Of a DNA stretch of 11,859 nt, positions 7,551 to 11,859 are shown in pieces. The stretch spans positions 1 through 11,859 of the forward strand of contig CAAGNU010000241.1 in the NCBI GenBank assembly GCA_900771365.1, in the 5' to 3' direction. The stretch comes from Bacteroidales bacterium (GTDB taxonomy: Bacteria; Bacteroidota; Bacteroidia; Bacteroidales; P3). The notes below the pieces were generated by a model, which worked only from the letters and a program-made list of their open reading frames with translations, ran no database searches and was not told the origin of the DNA. Positions within the stretch are counted from its first letter, which is position 1. Each line of letters opens with the position of its first letter. A program made the translations under genes and the position numbers.

Positions 7551-7582
7551 TATTGTTTGTTTAATATTTTTTTGTATCTTTG
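7551..7582 (+). promoter_or_regulatory. Promoter of the glycosyltransferase gene
   Basis: TATCTTTG (7575-7582), followed by CA, matches the -7 consensus TAnnTTTG exactly. 19 nt upstream is a TATTG -33 element (7551-7555). Initiation is predicted near 7589, leaving a leader of about 40 nt before the ATG at 7630. Confidence 0.75.
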
Positions 7583-7629
7583 CAAAATATTTTGATGAAA
7601 AGGACTAACGAATAATCGACATTTAACCA

Positions 7630-8763
7630 ATGAAAATCATATTTGTGGGCACAGCCCATCCCTACCGTGGCGGCCTCGCCGCCTTTAACGAACGCCTCGC
7701 CGACCAGTTCCGCAAAGAAGGGCACGATGTGGAGATATACACCTTCACACTGCAATACCCCGGATTTCTCTTCCCCGGCAAGACACAGTTCACAGACGAC
7801 CCCGCACCCGAAGGTCTCAAGATTCAGCGCCGCATCAACTCCTGCAACCCACTGAACTGGATTTCGGTAGGCCGCGAGATTAAGAAAAAGCGCCCCGACG
7901 TGGTGGTCCTTGCCTACTGGATGTCGTTCATGGCACCTTGTTTCGGAACGATAGCAAGAGAGATTCGCCGCAACAAGCACTCCCAATGTATCGGACTTAT
8001 CCACAACATGATACCCCACGAACCCAATATGCTCGACAAGCTCTTCCCTGGCTATTTTGTCAAGGCTATGGACGGATTCACTACGCTCTCGCAAGCCGTA
8101 ATCAAAGATATTGAGAAATTCGACCACAAAGGCAAACCCAAGAGCTGGGCTCCCCACCCTATCTACGACCATTACGGCGAGCTGATTGACAAGTCTGAAG
8201 CCCGCAAAGAACTTGGCTTGGATGAGAACGGCCGCTATGTGCTCTTCTTCGGCTTCATCCGCGACTACAAAGGCCTCGACCTACTTATCGATGCTTTCGG
8301 CGACCCACGGCTGCAAGACACTGGGGCACGGCTCCTCGTGGCGGGCGAGTTCTACGGGGACCCCAAACCTTACCACGACCGTATCAGTTCGCTCGATATC
8401 AACGACATCGTGGTGCTGCACAACGACTATATCCCTGACAGCAAAGTGAACCTCTATTTCCGCGCCTGCGACATCGTGGCACAGCCTTATAAGACAGCCA
8501 CGCAGAGCGGTGTGACGCAGGTGGCATTCCATTTCGAGAAGCCCATGCTGGTGACCAATGTGGGCGGCCTGCCTGAGATTGTGCCTGACGGGAAAATCGG
8601 CTATGTGGTAGAGCCAAACGCTCAGGATATTGCCGACGCTTTGGTGCGTTACTATGTAGAAAATCGTGAGGAAGTATTCACCGAAGGCGTCCGCGAAGAG
8701 AAGAAAAAGTACGGTTGGGACCGCATGACTTCTGCGGTAATCAGTGTAATCTGTGAACAGTAA
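7630..8763 (+). CDS. Glycosyltransferase, GT4 type (GT-B fold)
   Basis: A 377-aa cytoplasmic GT-B glycosyltransferase. The N-terminal acceptor domain begins MKIIFVGTAHPYRGGLAAFNERLADQF, with the Gly-rich loop typical of the family. The C-terminal nucleotide-sugar domain starts near 202 (YVLFFGFIRDYKGLDLLIDAF) and continues with LLVAGEFYG (235-243), YFRACDIVAQPYKTATQSGV (276-295) and KPMLVTNVGGLPEIV (304-318). The usual EGFG-type acidic patch is TQSG here, as in a subset of GT4 enzymes. Sugar donor and acceptor cannot be read from sequence. There is no capsule or O-antigen cluster around it, so a lone envelope-polysaccharide or glycolipid role is an inference. The final residues (ICEQ) and TAA already fall in the GTGAA-type repeat. 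The cation-efflux gene follows after 73 nt on the same strand. Confidence 0.88.
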   Translation: MKIIFVGTAHPYRGGLAAFNERLADQFRKEGHDVEIYTFTLQYPGFLFPGKTQFTDDPAPEGLKIQRRINSCNPLNWISVGREIKKKRPDVVVLAYWMSFMAPCFGTIAREIRRNKHSQCIGLIHNMIPHEPNMLDKLFPGYFVKAMDGFTTLSQAVIKDIEKFDHKGKPKSWAPHPIYDHYGELIDKSEARKELGLDENGRYVLFFGFIRDYKGLDLLIDAFGDPRLQDTGARLLVAGEFYGDPKPYHDRISSLDINDIVVLHNDYIPDSKVNLYFRACDIVAQPYKTATQSGVTQVAFHFEKPMLVTNVGGLPEIVPDGKIGYVVEPNAQDIADALVRYYVENREEVFTEGVREEKKKYGWDRMTSAVISVICEQ

Positions 8764-8773
8764 TCAGTGAACC

Positions 8774-8823
8774 GTGAACTGAGGCTACCGCAGTCATTTG
8801 TCAGCTCACTGTGCACAGTTCAC
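8774..8823. repeat. Intergenic repeat, copy B
   Basis: GTGAACTG (8774-8781) and CAGTTCAC (8816-8823) are perfect 8-nt inverted repeats enclosing a core (8783-8816) that matches copy A at 1249-1282 at 27 of 34 positions. It fills most of the gap between the glycosyltransferase stop and the CDF start. No promoter is seen in the gap, so the two genes may be cotranscribed through it. Confidence 0.6.
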
Positions 8824-8836
8824 AAATTAGAACGAA

Positions 8837-9736
8837 ATGAAAACTAACCGACAAAACGCTATTATCCGCGTCACATTGCTCGGAGCCGTAGTTAACTGCC
8901 TGCTCACAATAGCCAAGATTGCAGCAGGCCTCATAGGCAAGAGTGCCGCCATGGTGGCTGACGGTGTTCACTCTCTCTCCGACCTCATCAGCGACTTTGT
9001 GGTGATAATCTTCGTCCGCATCTCATCCAAAGAGCAGGACGAGGAACACAAATACGGTCACGGAAAGTTCGAGACCTTGGCCACACTGATTGTCAGCCTG
9101 ATGCTACTGGCCGTGGGCGTGAAGCTGATTGTTAGCGGGGCGGAATCTATCGTTCGCTTTATCAACGGCGAAGCCCTCCCCCAGCCCAAGATGATAGCCC
9201 TGTACATGGCTGCCGTGTCCATCGCGGCAAAAGAGATACTCTACCAGATTACGGCAAAAGTGGGACGGCGGGTTGAGAGCCAAGCCGTTATCGCTAATGC
9301 CTGGCACCATCGCACAGACGCCATCTCCTCTATCGGAGCACTCATCGGCATCGCGGGAGCCATCTTTCTGGGCAACAAATGGACGGTCCTTGACCCTATC
9401 GCCGGCTGTATCATCAGCGTTATCATCTTCATTGTATCCATCAAGATGGCCTTGGGTGCCATCAACGAACTGATGGAAGTTTCGCTCCCAAAAGAAGACG
9501 AGGACGAAATCCACAAACTCATAACCTCGGTAGAGGGACTGAACGATGTCCACGAGTTGAAGACAAGACGCAACGGCCAAAGCGTGATTATCGATGTACA
9601 TGTCGTGGTAAATCCCGACCTCACCGTAGCCGTGGCACACGAAATGACAGAAAAAGCAGAGCGACTGCTAAAACGGCGTTTCGGCAATCGCTCGCAGATA
9701 TACATTCACATAGAGCCTTCGTCAGACGCCCTATAG
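8837..9736 (+). CDS. Cation diffusion facilitator (CDF) divalent metal exporter
   Basis: A 299-aa inner-membrane metal/proton antiporter of the CDF family. The transmembrane domain (about 8-215) carries the TM2 site His45-x3-Asp49 in ADGVHSLSD and the TM5 site His157-x3-Asp161 in AWHHRTDA. An HKYGHGKFE loop (71-79) after TM2 is also typical. The cytoplasmic C-terminal domain (about 216-294; DVHELKTRRNG, VIIDVHVVVNPDLTV, AHEMTEKAERLL, QIYIHIEP) is the ferredoxin-like dimerisation and metal-sensing fold. The HD-HD site, rather than the DD-HD of FieF/YiiP, is associated with Zn specificity in characterised members, so zinc is the likely substrate, but this is inference. Length is normal. Its 3' end overlaps the convergent ADP-ribosylglycohydrolase gene by 6 nt. 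Confidence 0.92.
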   Translation: MKTNRQNAIIRVTLLGAVVNCLLTIAKIAAGLIGKSAAMVADGVHSLSDLISDFVVIIFVRISSKEQDEEHKYGHGKFETLATLIVSLMLLAVGVKLIVSGAESIVRFINGEALPQPKMIALYMAAVSIAAKEILYQITAKVGRRVESQAVIANAWHHRTDAISSIGALIGIAGAIFLGNKWTVLDPIAGCIISVIIFIVSIKMALGAINELMEVSLPKEDEDEIHKLITSVEGLNDVHELKTRRNGQSVIIDVHVVVNPDLTVAVAHEMTEKAERLLKRRFGNRSQIYIHIEPSSDAL

Positions 9737-10573
9737 TCCTTTGGGCAAACGGTAGTGCGACATCTCGGCACAGCGGCGAAGGATGACGTGGAACACTTCG
9801 GGCAGAAGTTCCCATTCATGCTTCACAATCTGTTCGGGAATACTGCCGTAGAAAGCCTCGGCAATAGCGCCAGCGATAGCACAAAGCGTATCGGTGTCGC
9901 CACCTAATGAGACACCCAAACGGATGCAACTCTCGAAATCGGTGCTTTCCAAGAATGCCACAATGGCTTGCGGAACTGTCTCTTGACATGTCGCATTAAA
10001 TCTATAGGTAGGACGAATCTCATCACAAGTCCGAGACAAATCATACCCATAACGGCTCACTATATATTCCCGAATATCCTCTTTTGTGCTGCCTGTGCGT
10101 GCCATATAGATGGCTGCTGCCGTAGCCTGCGCGCCTTTGATGCCTTCGGGGTGGTTATGAGTGATTTCCGCAGACTTTTTAGCCCAAAACTCTGTTTCTT
10201 CCAAGATATCGTAAAACCAGCCCACTGCGCTGACCCTCATGGCCGAACCATTTCCGAAGCTGCCATAAGGATGACGCAGTCCGTCACTGCGCTGACCATC
10301 GTAGGAACGCAGCTCGTTGGGGAAGAAAAGCCAGCGATAGAAGCCTCCGCCATAACCTCTGTTCGGGAAACGACGTGCTAAGGAGACCATAGCCTCCTCT
10401 AGGTCGTCCATCGTACGCTCTTTGCCTTTCAACAGCCACTCCGCCACGGCCATTGTCATCACAGAATCGTCTGTGAACGTACTCTTGGTAGAAAATAATG
10501 GAAATTCCGTTGTCTTAATATTGTGGAACTCATAAACAGAACCAATGGTATCACCAATTAATGCGCCTAACAT
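9731..10573 (-). CDS. ADP-ribosylglycohydrolase (DraG/ARH family)
   Basis: A 280-aa di-metal hydrolase predicted to remove ADP-ribose from modified proteins, nucleic acids or small molecules. Family motifs are in the expected order: GALIGDTIGS (3-12), TDDS (34-37, metal ligands), GNGSAMR (107-113), HNHPEGIKGA (139-148) and GGDTDT (224-229, the second metal-binding set). Length fits the family. The target cannot be told from sequence; a DraG-type nitrogenase-reductase role is unlikely because no nitrogen-fixation gene is nearby. It follows the vWA/macro-like fusion gene by 35 nt on the same strand, so both are probably one operon. That pairs an ADP-ribose-like binding domain with an ADP-ribose hydrolase. 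A 6-bp hairpin (10590-10605) lies in the gap. The 3' end overlaps the CDF gene by 6 nt. Confidence 0.9.
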   Translation of the reverse strand: MLGALIGDTIGSVYEFHNIKTTEFPLFSTKSTFTDDSVMTMAVAEWLLKGKERTMDDLEEAMVSLARRFPNRGYGGGFYRWLFFPNELRSYDGQRSDGLRHPYGSFGNGSAMRVSAVGWFYDILEETEFWAKKSAEITHNHPEGIKGAQATAAAIYMARTGSTKEDIREYIVSRYGYDLSRTCDEIRPTYRFNATCQETVPQAIVAFLESTDFESCIRLGVSLGGDTDTLCAIAGAIAEAFYGSIPEQIVKHEWELLPEVFHVILRRCAEMSHYRLPKGL

Positions 10574-10608
10574 AATTATACAGTTTTAAATTATTGAGGA
10601 ATAATGAT

Positions 10609-11655
10609 TTATTTACGTTTATTATTATACACGGAAACGAACTCGGGAGGGAAAATCACATTGTCGGCATCCTTGATTGTGTCGAACAGCGGTGCTATCT
10701 GCTCAGGTACAAAGCCCGCATTTCCGCAGCCTACAGCCGTAAGCTTGAACTGCATCTCAGGGTGCTCCTGTACAAACTGGCAGAAGCGCTGCACAGCTTG
10801 TATCAACTCCTTTAGCGACACACCGACGGTAGGGATGGCATACGACGAGCCCTGAAGTCCTTCGGCTTGCCCCATGATAGCGCCATGATGAATAACGGCT
10901 GCCCGTGCAGCACCACCATTATGCCGGCCGAGATTGTTGCTTCCAAAAACGAAGATGGAATTCTGCGGTTCCTCATAGAAACGTTCATTCATGGAACACA
11001 TGCAAGCCACGCGATCTTCATCTGTCATAGGGCCACGTTCCATCATCGCTTGAATGCGGTCGTAGTGACGACTGCGCGATCTCATCTCAGCATCCCACGA
11101 CATTCGTGTGCCACAATCATCATGCTCGAACTGTCGCGTATTGGTAATCTGCAACTGCCTGGCCACAGACTCCACATCATGGTCTGCACCCATGTAGGCA
11201 AAAGTCCAGCCCTTCTTGCGCAAGCCATCAATCATCTCGGCAATCTGAGGCCCCGTAAAATGCTTTGAAGCGTTTTCCAAACCATCAGTCACAATGGTCA
11301 CTACAGCCGTAGCCGTACAACCTGCATGAGAAATATCCTCTTGCAACTTCGTGAGAGAAAAGCCTATGGCATCGTACAGCGGAGTGCTGCAACAAGGGTC
11401 ATAATCGGACTCCGTAATCGGATTTACGCAAGCGATGGCAACGTTATCATACACATCGCGCTGCTCACAACTGCAAAAAGTGTGAAGCGTAAGAAAATGC
11501 TCCTGCGTTTGGGAATACTTCTCTTGGGCTTTCTTTATGCCATTGATTGTTTCGTTCACACCATCAATAGCTGCTTGACGGATACTGCCCATCGAACCAC
11601 TCTTATCAAGAATGATAAGATTATATACCTTGATTTTTTCAGTTTTTTGTTTCAT
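10609..11655 (-). CDS. vWA domain fused to macrodomain-like (A1S_2505-type) domain
   Basis: A 348-aa predicted cytoplasmic protein of two parts. Residues 8-195 form a von Willebrand A domain with a complete metal-ion-dependent adhesion site: Asp17-x-Ser19-x-Ser21 in LDKSGSM, Thr91 in STPLYDAI and Asp124 in IVTDGLEN. Residues 232-325 (SIFVFGSNNLGRHNGGAARAA, GLQGSSYAIPT, LTAVGCGNAGF) match the pattern of the phage-related A1S_2505 family. Its order of Gly-rich loops resembles a macrodomain, the ADP-ribose-binding fold. The middle (195-230) is a charged linker. No signal peptide or TM segment is present. The start at 11655 (ATG, preceded by AGG) is chosen because the longer frame would begin at a TTG inside the promoter. 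It is the first gene of an operon with the ADP-ribosylglycohydrolase. Function is inferred: sensing or processing ADP-ribosylated molecules, with vWA as a metal-dependent protein-interaction module. A defence or phage-derived origin is possible. Confidence 0.8.
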   Translation of the reverse strand: MKQKTEKIKVYNLIILDKSGSMGSIRQAAIDGVNETINGIKKAQEKYSQTQEHFLTLHTFCSCEQRDVYDNVAIACVNPITESDYDPCCSTPLYDAIGFSLTKLQEDISHAGCTATAVVTIVTDGLENASKHFTGPQIAEMIDGLRKKGWTFAYMGADHDVESVARQLQITNTRQFEHDDCGTRMSWDAEMRSRSRHYDRIQAMMERGPMTDEDRVACMCSMNERFYEEPQNSIFVFGSNNLGRHNGGAARAAVIHHGAIMGQAEGLQGSSYAIPTVGVSLKELIQAVQRFCQFVQEHPEMQFKLTAVGCGNAGFVPEQIAPLFDTIKDADNVIFPPEFVSVYNNKRK

Positions 11656-11688
11656 AATACCTACATTTTTATTTGTGTAATTTTGACG

Positions 11689-11696
11689 CAAAAATA
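11689..11696 (-). promoter_or_regulatory. -7 box of the vWA-macro/ADP-ribosylglycohydrolase operon
   Basis: On the minus strand TATTTTTG, followed by CG, fits the TAnnTTTG consensus and lies about 34 nt upstream of the ATG at 11655. The -33 position (19 nt further upstream) is A/T-rich but not a clear TTTG, so the assignment is moderate. Confidence 0.5.
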
Positions 11697-11742
11697 CAAC
11701 TATTTTCCTTAAATGATTATCCGCGAAATTCCGAAGAAAAAT

Positions 11743-11773
11743 TTTGCCATATCATAGAAAATTCGTAATTTTG
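11743..11773 (+). promoter_or_regulatory. Promoter of the right-edge transposase gene
   Basis: TTTG (11743-11746), a 19-nt spacer and TAATTTTG (11766-11773) give a consensus Bacteroidetes promoter with both elements. The ATG at 11792 is about 12 nt beyond the predicted start site. The spacer is nearly the same as that of the promoter at 2663-2693. Confidence 0.7.
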
Positions 11774-11791
11774 CAGACAAATACATGGCAC

Positions 11792-11859
11792 ATGAAATTA
11801 TTAGAGTTTTCACAAAGGTTTAGAACAGAGGAGGATTGCGAGCGGTATCTGAAAGAGAA
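11792..11859 (+). CDS. N-terminus of a probable IS1595-family transposase (cut by window end)
   Basis: Only the first 22 codons are inside the window: MKLLEFSQRFRTEEDCERYL, then Lys-Glu. The pattern (aromatic-rich start, RF-x-TEEDCERYLKE) matches the opening of IS1595/ISXO2-like transposases, in which a short helical segment with a conserved Cys precedes 'W...CPxCG'. The zinc-ribbon and DDE residues would lie beyond the edge, so the assignment rests on a short stretch. The promoter directly upstream is strong by consensus. An ATG at 11784 is out of frame and soon hits a stop. No left terminal inverted repeat could be recognised in 11697-11742. Confidence 0.6.
   Translation, partial: MKLLEFSQRFRTEEDCERYLKE

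Noticed and set aside
7561..8172. 203-codon open frame on the minus strand
   Set aside because: Antisense to the glycosyltransferase and covers its promoter; no family resemblance.
11656..11691. Upstream TTG start for the vWA fusion gene
   Set aside because: The TTG lies within the predicted -7 promoter box. The ATG at 11655 follows it at a normal leader distance and precedes the vWA domain.

Overview
The window looks like a chromosomal segment of a Bacteroidales bacterium, most likely Prevotella/Segatella-like. The evidence is Bacteroidetes-type promoters (TAnnTTTG -7 box with a -33 element about 19 nt upstream), weak Shine-Dalgarno sequences, several SPII lipoproteins, YD-repeat and FISUMP-like surface proteins, and GTGAA/TTCAC-rich low-complexity spacers between genes. 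The genus is inferred from style, not from a marker gene.

Left part (1-2200): a minus-strand aguB-aguA operon. N-carbamoylputrescine amidase comes first and agmatine deiminase second. Together they convert agmatine to putrescine. The operon has a recognisable promoter near 2190 and a strong intrinsic terminator at 3-35. A gene-free stretch of about 570 nt follows (2220-2790), rich in tandem and inverted repeats, and carries a promoter near 2690.

Middle (2793-7470): two plus-strand lipoprotein genes have nearly the same signal peptide but unrelated mature parts (FISUMP-like, then YD-repeat). They are separated by a perfect 16-bp palindrome. Next come a DUF362/2x[4Fe-4S] protein on plus, and convergent to it a minus-strand pair: a periplasmic one-PDZ DegP/DegQ-like protease followed by a small lipoprotein.

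Right part (7560-11859): a plus-strand pair encodes a GT4-type glycosyltransferase and a cation diffusion facilitator. It converges, with a 6-nt overlap, on a minus-strand pair: a von Willebrand A (vWA) domain fused to a macrodomain-like C-terminus, followed 35 nt later by an ADP-ribosylglycohydrolase. That pair is the most interesting item here. It looks like an ADP-ribose-recognition/hydrolysis cassette whose lead protein carries an intact metal-binding vWA module. Divergent from it, the right edge holds the first 22 codons of what looks like an IS1595-family transposase.

Two start codons are probably extended by default into intergenic repeat sequence (aguA and the DUF362 gene), and a third (vWA fusion) into its own promoter. 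Shorter starts are given. Several genes end inside the GTGAA/TTCAC intergenic repeat, which supplies their stop codons.
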